A stretch of DNA of 64,000 bases from contig JAVEQI010000013.1 of the NCBI GenBank assembly GCA_034007745.1, positions 14,194 to 78,193 on the forward strand, given 5' to 3'. Numbering within the stretch: position 1 is the stretch's first letter; every line of letters begins with the position of its first letter. Of the stretch, positions 17,171 through 26,311 are shown in pieces. Under the pieces are notes generated by a model. It was not told the DNA's origin and did no database searches. It was given only the letters and a program-made list of their open reading frames with translations. The stretch comes from Desulforapulum sp034007745. Lineage in GTDB: Bacteria > Desulfobacterota > Desulfobacteria > Desulfobacterales > Desulfobacteraceae. The position numbers and the translations under genes were made by a program.

Positions 17171-18334
17171 ATGAACATCGTATACACGGACAACAATGCC
17201 ACCACAAGGGTTGCACCAGAGGTGCTTGAAGAGATGCTGCCCTACTTGAGCGAATACTACGGCAATCCCTCCAGCATGCACTCGTTTGGCGGGAATGTGG
17301 GTAGAAAAATTACCGAGGCCAGGGCAAAGGTGGCCGATCTCATCAACGCAGATCCAGATGAAATCGTCTTTACAAGCTGCGGAACTGAGAGCGACAATGC
17401 AGCCATCCACGCAGCCCTTGAGGCCAATCCCGAAAAGCGTCATATCGTCACCTCAAACGTGGAGCACCCGGCAGTAAAGAACACCCTTGAACGCCTTGCA
17501 AAAAAAGGATACACCGTCACCTTTGTTCCGGTTGACACAAAAGGAAGACTTGACATAGACCTTTTATATAAAAGCATGTCAGAGAATACGGCCCTAGTTA
17601 CACTGATGTGGGCTAACAACGAGACAGGCGTCATCTTTCCCATCAAAGAAATTGCAAAAAAGGCAAACGAACGGGGAATTCTCTTGCACACGGACGCTGT
17701 CCAGGCAGCGGGCAAGATTCCCATTGATGTCAAAGATTCAGGCGTTGATATGCTCTCCCTTTCCGGTCATAAAATCCATGCACCCAAGGGAGTTGGGGTC
17801 CTTTACGTCAAAAAGGGATTGAAATTTACCTCCTTCATGACCGGAGGTCACCAGGAAAAAGGACGAAGGGGAGGCACGGAAAACACGGCATCGATCATCG
17901 GCCTTGGCAGGGCGTGCGAGCTTGCAAAAGACCACCTCGGAGAAATGGATAAACGGGTCAGGCAGATGAGAGACTATCTTGAACGACAACTTCTTGAAAA
18001 GATCCCCTCATCCTCGATCAACGGAGGAATAAAAGACCGTCTGCCCAACACCCTGAGCATCGGGTTTGACGCCGTGGAAGGCGAATCCATTCTCCTTCTC
18101 ATGGACCAGGCGGGAATCTGCGCCTCATCTGGATCTGCCTGCACCTCGGGCTCCCTTGACCCCTCCCACGTGCTGATGGCCATGAAGGTTCCCTTTGAAT
18201 CGGCCCACGGCACTATTCGTTTTTCCCTATCTATCTACAATACCATGGAGGAGATGGACCATATCGGAACCGTGCTGCCCCAGGTTATCAAACGCCTCAG
18301 GGATATGTCACCCTTCTGGAAAAATAAAGACTGA
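17171..18334 (+). CDS. nifS: Cysteine desulfurase, NifS type
   Basis: This 387-residue PLP enzyme releases sulfur from cysteine to the NifU scaffold. The PLP lysine lies in LSGHKIHAPKGVG, and the catalytic cysteine in ASSGSACTSGSLDPSHV (class I, long loop). YTDNNATT is the typical N-terminus. ATG at 17171 is chosen because GGGAGG precedes it; an in-frame ATG at 17147 overlapping the nifU stop is the alternative. Confidence 0.94.
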   Translation: MNIVYTDNNATTRVAPEVLEEMLPYLSEYYGNPSSMHSFGGNVGRKITEARAKVADLINADPDEIVFTSCGTESDNAAIHAALEANPEKRHIVTSNVEHPAVKNTLERLAKKGYTVTFVPVDTKGRLDIDLLYKSMSENTALVTLMWANNETGVIFPIKEIAKKANERGILLHTDAVQAAGKIPIDVKDSGVDMLSLSGHKIHAPKGVGVLYVKKGLKFTSFMTGGHQEKGRRGGTENTASIIGLGRACELAKDHLGEMDKRVRQMRDYLERQLLEKIPSSSINGGIKDRLPNTLSIGFDAVEGESILLLMDQAGICASSGSACTSGSLDPSHVLMAMKVPFESAHGTIRFSLSIYNTMEEMDHIGTVLPQVIKRLRDMSPFWKNKD

Positions 18335-18392
18335 TACACCACCGTCCAGGGGCTTGACAATACCCCCCTGGTCAGGTTATGACCCCGGATCT

Positions 18393-19268
18393 ATGCAGCC
18401 AAAAATTATCCAGCCTGTAACGGCACTGATCCTGGGTGCCGTTCTCATCAGTTTTTCGAGCGTGTTTGTCCGGGCGGCCCAGGTGCCGTCTTCGGTGTCT
18501 GCCTTTTACCGGGTGGCCTTTGGTTCAGTTTTCCTTATATTAGCATGTGTGATTAAAAAGGAATTTAAACCACGAAGCCTTAAAAACAACCTCCTCGCGG
18601 TTTTGTGCGGTCTTGTGTTTGCCATGGACCTCCTGGCCTGGCATTTGAGCATCCATTATATAGGACCTGGGGTTGCCACCATCCTTGCCAACTGTCAGGT
18701 GTTTGTCCTGACCCTTGCTGGTTTTTTTCTGTTCAAGGAAAAAATAAGGTGGATCTTTGTGATCTCCCTGCCCATGGCTTTTTTCGGGCTCTTTCTCATC
18801 GTGGGTGTTGACATGGATCGCTTAACCCCTAACCAGATTATGGGGGTTTGGTTCGGCCTGGCCACTGCTTTTTTTTACAGCATCTTCCTGCTTTTATTAA
18901 GACGCATCCAATCGGACAAAGATGACTTCTCGCTTTTTTACTATCTCATGGTGGTGTCGGTTGTCACATCACTTTTCCTGGGTGGTAAAATCCATCTAAG
19001 CGGCGAATCATTTGCAATTCCCAATCTGCCAAGCCTGACCTGGCTTGTCTGCCTCGGGCTCTTCAATCAGACAATTGCGTGGGTGATGATCTCCAATGCC
19101 CTGCCCAGGGTAAATGCGTCCTACGCCGGTCTAATCCTGCTCCTCCAACCAACCCTTTCATTTGTGTGGGATGTAATCTTCTTTGCCCGCCCCACCGGGG
19201 TTGCCGGATGGATCGGGGCAGCTATTGTCGTATTGGCCATCTATTTTGGTGTGACCGGAAAAAAATGA
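18393..19268 (+). CDS. DMT-superfamily (EamA) transporter
   Basis: This 291-residue inner-membrane protein has about ten hydrophobic helices in two EamA repeats. The first contains SSVFVRAAQVPSSVSAFYR, and the second ends with FNQTIAWVMISNALPRVNAS and LLLQPTLSFVWD. That is typical of drug/metabolite exporters. The substrate is unknown. It starts 58 bases after nifS and may be read from the same mRNA. The start ATG at 18393 fits the family's N-terminus, although its ribosome site is weak. Confidence 0.85.
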   Translation: MQPKIIQPVTALILGAVLISFSSVFVRAAQVPSSVSAFYRVAFGSVFLILACVIKKEFKPRSLKNNLLAVLCGLVFAMDLLAWHLSIHYIGPGVATILANCQVFVLTLAGFFLFKEKIRWIFVISLPMAFFGLFLIVGVDMDRLTPNQIMGVWFGLATAFFYSIFLLLLRRIQSDKDDFSLFYYLMVVSVVTSLFLGGKIHLSGESFAIPNLPSLTWLVCLGLFNQTIAWVMISNALPRVNASYAGLILLLQPTLSFVWDVIFFARPTGVAGWIGAAIVVLAIYFGVTGKK

Positions 19269-19488
19269 TACCGTGTCAGCATAGTTTACAAGGTGTAAAG
19301 TAAAGGCCCGCTCCGGGGCCGAACGGATAATTTTATTCTCTTAAAAACAGGGACTTGCCCTGATAAAGCAGCTAACAAACCGCCGTAGAAAGGGACGAAC
19401 ATGGCATATGGCCTAGAGACGAGCCAACGGGCATGTTTTTTGCTCAAATCATGGAAAAAGACTTTTATGACCAACCTGGAAAGCAGAC

Positions 19489-19863
19489 ATGCCATTGATG
19501 AAACAACCAATCCATATCCTTGTAACCGATACCAATCTCCATGTGAGGACCCTTTTGAAGCGAGAGCTTGAACAGGACGGGCATATCATCTATCTGGCAA
19601 AAAATAAAAAAGAGGCCCAGGTTTATATCTATGGAGACAATCTGCTTGACATCGTTATCCTTGACCCTGAACTACCTGACTGCTATGGACAACCCCTCCT
19701 TGCCCAAATCCTGGGCAGAGTTCCTCCGGTAAAGATTATTATCCACACCTTTGCTGAATTCTTTAATGGGATGATCGTTCATGACAACGTCCATTTTGTG
19801 GAAAAAAGTGCGGTAAGCATCGCTCCGTTAAAAAGCAGAATCCAATCGTTTGAAAAGACTTAG
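19489..19863 (+). CDS. Stand-alone receiver-domain protein
   Basis: This 124-residue single domain resembles CheY-type receivers: ILVTDTN near the start, the phospho-acceptor Asp in IVILDPELPD near residue 60, and a later Lys region FVEKSAV. The acidic pocket is weak (one TDT rather than DD), so phosphorylation is possible but less certain. There is no output domain and no kinase next to it. It is convergent with the universal stress gene. Confidence 0.7.
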   Translation: MPLMKQPIHILVTDTNLHVRTLLKRELEQDGHIIYLAKNKKEAQVYIYGDNLLDIVILDPELPDCYGQPLLAQILGRVPPVKIIIHTFAEFFNGMIVHDNVHFVEKSAVSIAPLKSRIQSFEKT

Positions 19864-19867
19864 CCTG

Positions 19868-20326
19868 CTATTTTCTTATGCTGAAAACAGGAATGGGCGA
19901 ATGCCTGAAAAGTTTTTCAGCGGTTGTACCAAAGAGAAATTCAGGAAGGTTGGTCCTCCCCCTCTGGCCGACAACGAGAATATCTCCATCCTCCCCATCA
20001 ACGGCCATGAGAATCTCCTCAAAGGGGGTGCCGTAACGAATAATGATCTTTGCATCTGCAACCGTACCTCCACAGGCTATCAGCAGCTCTTCAAGATCTC
20101 TTTTTCTTCTTTCCTTATCATCACTTATATATTTTTCAGCTAAAAAGCTATTGGGATGCTCAACATTAAAGGCCCGCCTGGCAAGCTCAACTGTCTTTTG
20201 ATTGATGACATTGACAAGCACCAGCCGGGCTGATAACCCCTTTGAAAGAGAAACTGAATGTTCGAGGATATCCCTTGAGTAATCGGAAAAATCAATGGCT
20301 GCCACAACACTTTTTATACGTTTCAT
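19868..20326 (-). CDS. Universal stress protein (UspA family)
   Basis: This 152-residue alpha/beta protein begins with VVAAIDFSDYS and ends with the nucleotide-binding pattern VVGQRGRTNLPEFLFGTTAEKL (G-x2-G-x9-G-T), indicating the ATP-binding subgroup. It has a paralogue at 20421-20903 and is probably co-transcribed with it. It acts as a cytoplasmic stress or energy-state protein; the precise partner is unknown. Confidence 0.9.
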   Translation of the reverse strand: MKRIKSVVAAIDFSDYSRDILEHSVSLSKGLSARLVLVNVINQKTVELARRAFNVEHPNSFLAEKYISDDKERRKRDLEELLIACGGTVADAKIIIRYGTPFEEILMAVDGEDGDILVVGQRGRTNLPEFLFGTTAEKLFRHSPIPVFSIRK

Positions 20327-20420
20327 CTATTCTTCTCCTTAAAATATGTACCCATTGATGCAACACTGAAGGCAACTGAAGAAACAGGCTAAATGGGCAA
20401 TTTTATTTTGATCACAGGTC

Positions 20421-20903
20421 TTATTTTTTCTGAAGGAACAAATCCGGCTCCCTGACACTTAACACCGGCACCTTGGCATGCCTGAAGACCTTTTCGGCGT
20501 TGGATCCGAAAAGGGTCCTTGCAATATTACTCCTGCCCTTGTTGCCAATTACAATAATATCAACATTTTCCTGCTGGGCAAAGCTGAGAATCTCCTCAAA
20601 GGGAATTCCCACAGAGATATGAATGGACATGGACGACTTCATATCAAAAAATCTCTCAGTTACAACCGATCGGATCTCGTTATAGCGCTCAGTCCTCATT
20701 TCAGATATGTAACGATCAATGTCAATACCGTTTGGATAGTAGGCTCCAGCCATTTTCAAACCGTTGATATCCCTCTGGTTGACCACGTTAAAAAGGAAGA
20801 TCTCCGCATCGGAGACCACTGCAATTTCAACGGCATACTCGAGGGCAAGGGTTGAATATTCGGAGAGGTCCATACCCACGAGGATTTTTTTTATTCTTTT
20901 CAT
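20421..20903 (-). CDS. Universal stress protein (UspA family), second copy
   Basis: This 160-residue paralogue of the downstream protein has VGMDLSEYS at the start and the ATP-binding signature VIGNKGRSNIARTLFGSNAEKV. It lies between the CBS-ACT gene (25 bases upstream) and the other Usp gene (about 95 bases downstream), so the three minus-strand genes form a likely energy/stress-sensing operon. Confidence 0.9.
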   Translation of the reverse strand: MKRIKKILVGMDLSEYSTLALEYAVEIAVVSDAEIFLFNVVNQRDINGLKMAGAYYPNGIDIDRYISEMRTERYNEIRSVVTERFFDMKSSMSIHISVGIPFEEILSFAQQENVDIIVIGNKGRSNIARTLFGSNAEKVFRHAKVPVLSVREPDLFLQKK

Positions 20904-20928
20904 TGCTGCCTCCTTTGGCCTTTATTTC

Positions 20929-21618
20929 TTACTTAAAAACGATTCTTTTACCGGTTATCTGGTCTGCGGCATAGGTGACTTCGCCAATATTTCCAAGATC
21001 GATGATTGTCTCGTCAAAAAGATCCTGGGCAAGATCAAATGTATAAATAATGATTCTTCTCGATTCATTGTCCGTGCCCTCATAGGACGTCATAATGCTG
21101 TTAATCCGTCCCTTGTGTTTATGAAAGATAGCCGTAAGATCCTGTACGATTCCAGGCCTGTCCTTGAGCGTGACTGCAAACATCTGCCCCTTGTGATCCC
21201 CACCCACAAACGAAACAAGGGATCTGAAAACATCGCTCTTGGTGATGATCCCCACCATGGTGCCGTCTTCGCCTATCACAGGCATGCCTGTAATGTTGTT
21301 GCGGAGCATTTGGGCTGCTGCCTCATCAACGGTAAAATTATAGGGAATGGTTTTCACCGGACTTGACATGAGTGATTTGACCTTGATCTTATTAACCAGG
21401 GAGGTGAGCTCATAAATATCAAGGGTGGTTGCCTCGGACGGCGACGCCTTTTTGATATCTCCATCAGTCACGATTCCAACGATACTTCCCTTGTCCATAA
21501 CCGGAACCATGGAAATTATCTTGGTTTTAAAGAGCTTTGACAAATCCACAAGTGATGCATCCTTATCAACTGTGATAACGGGTCTGCTCATCCATTTGTT
21601 TATCAGCATCGTACACAC
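20929..21618 (-). CDS. CBS-pair protein with C-terminal ACT domain
   Basis: This 229-residue protein has two CBS motifs (residues about 1-60, with WMSRPVITVDKDAS, and about 75-140, with LMSSPVKTIPYNFTVDEAA and GIITKSDVFR). An ACT domain follows (LKDRPGIVQDLTAIFHKHKG, about 150-215). CBS pairs bind adenosyl nucleotides and ACT domains bind amino acids, so it probably senses energy and a metabolite; it resembles AcuB-type proteins. It leads the operon with two universal stress proteins. Confidence 0.88.
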   Translation of the reverse strand: MCTMLINKWMSRPVITVDKDASLVDLSKLFKTKIISMVPVMDKGSIVGIVTDGDIKKASPSEATTLDIYELTSLVNKIKVKSLMSSPVKTIPYNFTVDEAAAQMLRNNITGMPVIGEDGTMVGIITKSDVFRSLVSFVGGDHKGQMFAVTLKDRPGIVQDLTAIFHKHKGRINSIMTSYEGTDNESRRIIIYTFDLAQDLFDETIIDLGNIGEVTYAADQITGKRIVFK

Positions 21619-21725
21619 TCCCTATAATTTTTTTTGACTTCCAAAATATAACCCATGCCTTCATAATTCTCTAAACTGTCAACATTGTCAACATTCATGC
21701 ATAGCAATTTTTATGCCGAATTCTT

Positions 21726-21803
21726 TATAATCGGCACGGCCGGAGCGAGAGAGGCATCCGGCCACAACGAATATTGAAACACCGCCAATAACAACGCTTC
21801 GGC
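21726..21803. repeat. Dispersed palindromic repeat, module B
   Basis: The core, reverse strand, is ATATTCGTTGTGGCC with the following CTCTCGCTCCGGCC. It recurs at 48890-48961 and in degraded form at 29848-29905, 50127-50155 and 63510-63572. A GAAAC...CCGCC / GGCGG...GTTTC hairpin links it to module A on the right. Confidence 0.75.
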
Positions 21804-21955
21804 GGGAGTTTCTTATAAACCCACATGTCCTTACGGACACGACGAACGATGAAACACGATAGATGTTAGCGTTTAGCCGTTAGCTAAGAGCTAATGGCTA
21901 ACAGCTAAAAGCTGTTTCTTATAAAAAACCCCCATGTCCTGCGGGCACAACCAGG
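21804..21955. repeat. Dispersed repeat module A with 7-bp array
   Basis: It contains ATGTCC-TTAC-GGACAC, CGAACGATGAAACACGATAG, then an array of TTAGCNN/NNGCTAA units, then CTGTTTC and a second CATGTCCTGCGGGCACAA hairpin. It is homologous to copies at 24744-24850, 43103-43255, 43499-43665, 50651-50716 and shorter ones. Confidence 0.8.
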
Positions 21956-22151
21956 CATAAAGAACAATAATCAAGCCGAAAACAGTGAAGCTTATCGGCA
22001 AAGGCCTGGGTCTCCCCAGGTTAAAATGCAAGGGTTCCCAATTCATGCCATCAATTATTTTAAAGAACCATTGACTTGGGAATACAAAAAAGGATAATAC
22101 CATCATACGCATGAACAGTTGCTCATACGTAATATTGCTGAGAGGATATTT

Positions 22152-22505
22152 ATGACAGGCAAACGTTGTTGTGATCTGGAGGAGCATGAGGGCCTGGAGG
22201 AGATAAAAAAAAAGATGCCTGAGGATGACATCTTTTTTTATCTGGCGGATTTTTTTAAAGTATTTGGAGACAGGACCCGTATTAAAATTATCTGCGCCCT
22301 GTTCAATGGGGATATGTGCGTTGGAAGTATCGCAGAACTGCTTAACATGACGCAATCATCCATTTCACATCAATTGAGAATTTTGAAGGCAAGTCGGCTG
22401 GTTAAGGTTCGAAAACAAGGAAAATATGCATTTTACTCTTTGGATGACATTCATGTGGTGGAAATTTACAAAATGGGTTTGGAACACATCAAGGAGACAA
22501 TATAA
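22152..22505 (+). CDS. ArsR-family metal-sensing repressor
   Basis: This 117-residue winged helix-turn-helix protein has the recognition helix in NMTQSSISHQLRILKASRLV and the wing RKQGKYAFYSL. N-terminal cysteines (KRCCDLEEHEG) and MCVGS in helix 3 are candidate metal ligands, as in CadC/SmtB-type regulators. It directly precedes a heavy-metal ATPase gene, which it probably represses until Cd, Zn or Pb binds. ATG at 22152 is chosen because GAGAGGA lies upstream; an ATG-less extension to 22119 is unlikely. Confidence 0.88.
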   Translation: MTGKRCCDLEEHEGLEEIKKKMPEDDIFFYLADFFKVFGDRTRIKIICALFNGDMCVGSIAELLNMTQSSISHQLRILKASRLVKVRKQGKYAFYSLDDIHVVEIYKMGLEHIKETI

Positions 22506-22510
22506 AATAT

Positions 22511-24601
22511 GTGCCTGACAATAATTTGGGAAAACCAAACAAATGCGGATACAATATCTGCAAGGACAATGGAGTGATTGACATGCTTAAACCGACTCAT
22601 ACCCATGATCATTCCTGTGTCAGCGGCGGTCTGACAGCTTTAAACGATATTGGTTGCAACTGTGGTAGTTCAGCTTGCAGCACCCCGGAAACAGATAACC
22701 TGGCCTTTGAAGATACAAGGCCGGGCCCTATTGAAAAGTTTATACATTATGGTAAAGAAAACTGGCAGTTGGGATTATCATTTGTTGTGTTTTTCTATGG
22801 ATTGATCTCGGGCCTGGAAAACCAGCAAAATTTTTTTGTGTTTGCCATTGCCTATGGTCTGGTTGCCAGGAACGTTCTGGCAGATGCCGTCAGAGGTGTT
22901 TTTAAAGGCAGAATGCTGGATGAAAACTTCCTGATGGGAATCGCATCAATTGTTGCCTTTGCCATTGGTCAATATGCCGAAGGTGTCGCCGTAATGCTGT
23001 TTTACCAGGTGGGACTGATGGCTGAGCATTATGCACTGAATCGATCCAAAAATTCAATTTCAGCCCTCCTGGACATAAAACCCGTGTTTGCAAATATAAA
23101 GACACCCTTTGGGGTAAAAAAAGTAACTCCAGGGGATGTCAATATCGGCGACATTATTGTGGTAAAAGCGGGTGAAAAAATACCCCTGGATGGAACCGTG
23201 GTGTCGGGAGACAGCAGTCTGGACACGTCGGCGATTACAGGGGAATCCATGCCTGCAGCAGTTGAGATGGATTCTCTAGTATACAGCGGTTCCATCAATC
23301 TTTCGGCCGTAATTGAGATCAGGGTAGAAAAAAGTCATGAAAACTCCACGGTATCAAAGATACTTGAATTGGTGGGAAAGGCGAATCAAAACAAAGCAAA
23401 AACCGAAAAATTCATCACCAGGTTTGCTAAGGTCTACACACCCGTTGTGGTCGCTGCAGCTGTCCTGATAGCGGTTTTTCCCCCGCTTCTAATGGCTGAA
23501 CCCTTTTCCAAATGGATCTACCGCGCAGCTATTTTTCTGGTGGTGTCCTGCCCGTGTGCCCTGGTCATATCCATACCCCTTGGGTATTTTGGCGGTATTG
23601 GTGGTGCCGCCAGAGCTGGAATCCTGATCAAGGGCGGCAATTATCTGGAAGTTCTGAAGAATGTGGGAGCGGTTGTTTTTGATAAGACCGGAACTCTGAC
23701 CAAGGGTAATTTTACGATAAACCACATTGAAGCCCTGAACGGATATACAAAAGATGAAATATTATGTATCAGTGCTCACATGGAACGATTCTCGAATCAT
23801 CCCATTGCAAGGGCGATTTCAGATAAATATTCCGGAACAATTGATGAATCTGATGTTCAGGACATAAAAGAGCTGCCCGGAAAAGGTGTTGATGGAATAT
23901 ACCGGGGCAGGCATGTTCTCATCGGGAACGAAGCCATGATGGCCGAATACGGGATACAAGTTCCCGATCACGACCACCAGGGAACGATTTTATTTGTCGC
24001 TGAAAACAAGATTATTACCGGAATCCTTTCGATCACGGATGAGATAAAGGAAGGGGCGGCCAGGGGGATTCAGGAGCTCAAGGACGCCGGAATTGACCAG
24101 GTGGTCATGCTCACCGGGGACAGGGACAAAATTGCACGAAACATAGCCGAAAAACTCGGAATCACCCGGGTCTATTCCCAATTGCTTCCCCATGAAAAGG
24201 TGGATAAGCTCGAAGAGGTCATGCAGAACACAGGGAAAAAACATGTGGTGTTTGTGGGTGACGGCATCAATGACGCTCCGGTACTGAGCAGAGCCGATGT
24301 CGGCATTGCCATGGGCGCCCTGGGGTCCGACATTGCCATTGAGGCGGCAGATGTTGTTCTGATGACCGATGAAATCACGAAGGTCGCCGAAGTTATCCGG
24401 ATATCGAAATTTACAAGCCGGATCATCTGGCAAAATATTGTGCTGGCCCTTGGTGTAAAAGCAGTGATTATGATTCTTGGCGTCATGGGCATTGCCAATC
24501 TTTGGTTAGCGGTGTTCGGTGATGTGGGGGTCGCCTTTCTCGCCATTCTCAACGCAGGAAGAGCCATATATTTTTCAAGGAACAAGTCTCCGATTTTCTG
24601 A
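22511..24601 (+). CDS. Heavy-metal-translocating P1B-type ATPase (Zn/Cd/Pb class)
   Basis: This protein of up to 696 residues exports divalent heavy metal from the cytoplasm. It has the membrane metal site SCPCALV, the phosphorylation motif DKTGTLTKG, the HP motif NHPIA, the TGES-type ITGESMP and the hinge GDGINDAPVLSRADVG. Instead of a classical HMA domain, the N-terminus has a His/Cys-rich stretch (HTHDHSC, CNCGSSAC). A GTG at 22511 lies five bases after the arsR stop; ATG at 22583 with GGAG upstream is an equally good start. It is regulated by the ArsR protein before it. Confidence 0.93.
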   Translation: MPDNNLGKPNKCGYNICKDNGVIDMLKPTHTHDHSCVSGGLTALNDIGCNCGSSACSTPETDNLAFEDTRPGPIEKFIHYGKENWQLGLSFVVFFYGLISGLENQQNFFVFAIAYGLVARNVLADAVRGVFKGRMLDENFLMGIASIVAFAIGQYAEGVAVMLFYQVGLMAEHYALNRSKNSISALLDIKPVFANIKTPFGVKKVTPGDVNIGDIIVVKAGEKIPLDGTVVSGDSSLDTSAITGESMPAAVEMDSLVYSGSINLSAVIEIRVEKSHENSTVSKILELVGKANQNKAKTEKFITRFAKVYTPVVVAAAVLIAVFPPLLMAEPFSKWIYRAAIFLVVSCPCALVISIPLGYFGGIGGAARAGILIKGGNYLEVLKNVGAVVFDKTGTLTKGNFTINHIEALNGYTKDEILCISAHMERFSNHPIARAISDKYSGTIDESDVQDIKELPGKGVDGIYRGRHVLIGNEAMMAEYGIQVPDHDHQGTILFVAENKIITGILSITDEIKEGAARGIQELKDAGIDQVVMLTGDRDKIARNIAEKLGITRVYSQLLPHEKVDKLEEVMQNTGKKHVVFVGDGINDAPVLSRADVGIAMGALGSDIAIEAADVVLMTDEITKVAEVIRISKFTSRIIWQNIVLALGVKAVIMILGVMGIANLWLAVFGDVGVAFLAILNAGRAIYFSRNKSPIF

Positions 24602-24743
24602 GGCCGGCTGTACACCCTGTAAAAATATTTCATCCAGCCGAAACCATTCTAATGCCCTGCCCAGATTGCCAGCTTACCTGGACAATTTTAGCTGGGGACT
24701 TGTTCATCCGCAATTGGGTGAAAGCGCCTCTGCCATGGCAAGA

Positions 24744-24850
24744 CCTTATAACCCACACGTCTTTACGGACACAACGAACGATAAAACACGATAGCCGTTA
24801 GCTCTTAGCTAAGAGCTAACAGCTAACAGCTAATCGCTGTTTCTCATAAA
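24744..24850. repeat. Dispersed repeat module A with 7-bp array
   Basis: It reads ACCCACACGTCTTTACGGAC, then AACGAACGATAAAACACGATAG, then CCGTTAGCTCTTAGCTAAG and further GCTAACA units, ending at CGCTGTTTCTCATAA. It lies in the convergent space between the P-type ATPase and the sigma-54 regulator; 24602-24743 shows no gene. Confidence 0.8.
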
Positions 24851-24880
24851 AAAAGGGATAAAGACAGCAGCAATTACGAA

Positions 24881-26311
24881 TCATTCCCTTGCATTTGCAC
24901 CTATTTTGATGCTGTACCTGTCAAGCTTCGAGTGAAAGGTGGGTCGTGATATGCCCAGCAGTTTGGCAGCCCTGGAACGATTCCCCTCGGTAAAATCCAG
25001 GGCCTCCTCCATTAGAAGGGAGGCAACATAGTCCAGGCAGGTATCAAAAATCTTTTCCTCTTTTTCCGATTTAAGACATTCGCGCACCCACTGCCGTACA
25101 CCGTCAATGGGAGTTCCTTCGCCGACATCCGTCCGGTTCCGGTTGTCAAGTTCGGTCAGGGTAATCTCTTCGGCCTGGACCGGAGCACCCCTGTTAAAGA
25201 TCAAGACCTTTTTCAGCACATTGGCAAGCTCCCGGATGTTGCCGGGCCAGTCATACTGCTCGATCTTGTGCACTGCATCGGGGGAGATGCCGGGATTTAC
25301 CATGGACATTTCAGAGCTGAGCCTTGCCAGCAGGTAGTCGGCAAGAATGACACTGTCCCCCTTTCGTTCCCGCAGGGGGGGCATGGTGATGGTGATCACC
25401 TGGAGGCGATAGTAGAGATCCTCCCTGAACAGCCCGTCAGCCACGGCCCGTTCAAGATCCCTGTTGGTTGCGGCAATTATCCTTACATCCACGCTGATCG
25501 GCTCCTTGCCTCCCAGACGTTCGATGCTGTTCTCCTGGAGAAGGCGCAGGAACTTTGCCTGGATGCTCATGGGCATGTCCCCGATCTCGTCGAGGAAAAC
25601 GGTGCCTCCCATTGCCTGCTCAATTTTCCCAACCCGGCGGTGGGCCGCCCCGGTAAAAGATCCCTTTTCATACCCGAAGAGCTCGCTCTCAAGCAGGGTC
25701 TCAGGAATTGCAACACAGTTGATGACCATGAAAGGTTTTTCAGCCCTCAGGGAGTGGTTGTAAACGGCCCTTGCTGCCAGCTCCTTGCCTGTCCCGGATT
25801 CTCCCCGGATAAGAACGGTGGCGTCGGTTGACGACACCCGGCCAATGGCCTTGTACACCTCAAGCATCTGGCTGCTGGTTCCCACAAGGGCTTCACGATT
25901 GGAAAAATCGTCCACCCCTGGATTCACATCCACTGGGGAAGACATGCACCTGCCTGCCAAAAGGGCTTTTTTTATCAAGTCAAGCATCTCAGGCACGTCA
26001 AAGGGTTTGTATATATAATCGTAGGCACCCTGTTTGATAGCCTCTATGGCCGTTTCTGTCGTTCCAAACGCCGTTATGATAATCACGGGAAGTTTTGGAT
26101 TAACGGCGTGAATCGCCTCAAACACCTCCATTCCGCTCATATCGGGCAAACGGATATCAAGGATCACAAGATCCGGATTTAAGTCTGCGGCCATGGCGAT
26201 CCCATCCTGACCGTTATAGGCAACCTCTGTGCGATAGCCTTCCTGAACGAGGATCTTGGTAAAACTGAGGCTCAGCTGCTGATCATCGTCAATAAGAAGT
26301 ATCAGTCCCAT
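24881..26311 (-). CDS. Sigma-54-dependent response regulator (NtrC family)
   Basis: This 476-residue protein has a receiver (LILLIDDDQ, phospho-Asp in LVILDIRLPD), an AAA+ domain with Walker A GESGTGKE, the sigma-54 contact loop GSFTGA and Walker B FLDEIGD, and a C-terminal Fis-type helix-turn-helix (AAKLLGISRPTFHSKL). It would activate sigma-54 promoters on phosphorylation. The kinase gene overlaps it by 23 bases upstream, so they form a cognate pair. Its targets may include the divergent CBS/DASS transporter genes, but no -24/-12 site was recognised. Confidence 0.94.
   Translation of the reverse strand: MGLILLIDDDQQLSLSFTKILVQEGYRTEVAYNGQDGIAMAADLNPDLVILDIRLPDMSGMEVFEAIHAVNPKLPVIIITAFGTTETAIEAIKQGAYDYIYKPFDVPEMLDLIKKALLAGRCMSSPVDVNPGVDDFSNREALVGTSSQMLEVYKAIGRVSSTDATVLIRGESGTGKELAARAVYNHSLRAEKPFMVINCVAIPETLLESELFGYEKGSFTGAAHRRVGKIEQAMGGTVFLDEIGDMPMSIQAKFLRLLQENSIERLGGKEPISVDVRIIAATNRDLERAVADGLFREDLYYRLQVITITMPPLRERKGDSVILADYLLARLSSEMSMVNPGISPDAVHKIEQYDWPGNIRELANVLKKVLIFNRGAPVQAEEITLTELDNRNRTDVGEGTPIDGVRQWVRECLKSEKEEKIFDTCLDYVASLLMEEALDFTEGNRSRAAKLLGISRPTFHSKLDRYSIKIGANARE

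Larger units (their letters stand above)
21619..22151. other. Divergent intergenic region filled with dispersed repeats
   Basis: These 533 bases separate the CBS-ACT gene from the ArsR gene. Positions 21726-21803 hold a copy of repeat B with a GAAAC...GTTTC hairpin, and 21804-21955 hold a copy of repeat A with a 7-bp array. No open frame here is credible. Confidence 0.7.

Noticed and set aside
21891..22355. 154-residue minus-strand frame opposite the ArsR gene
   Set aside because: It overlaps the well-supported ArsR gene and starts inside it; the rest is repeat DNA.
24881..26311. Sigma-54 promoter sites near the regulator and divergent CBS genes
   Set aside because: No convincing TGGCAC-N5-TTGC match was found by eye in the candidate intergenic regions.
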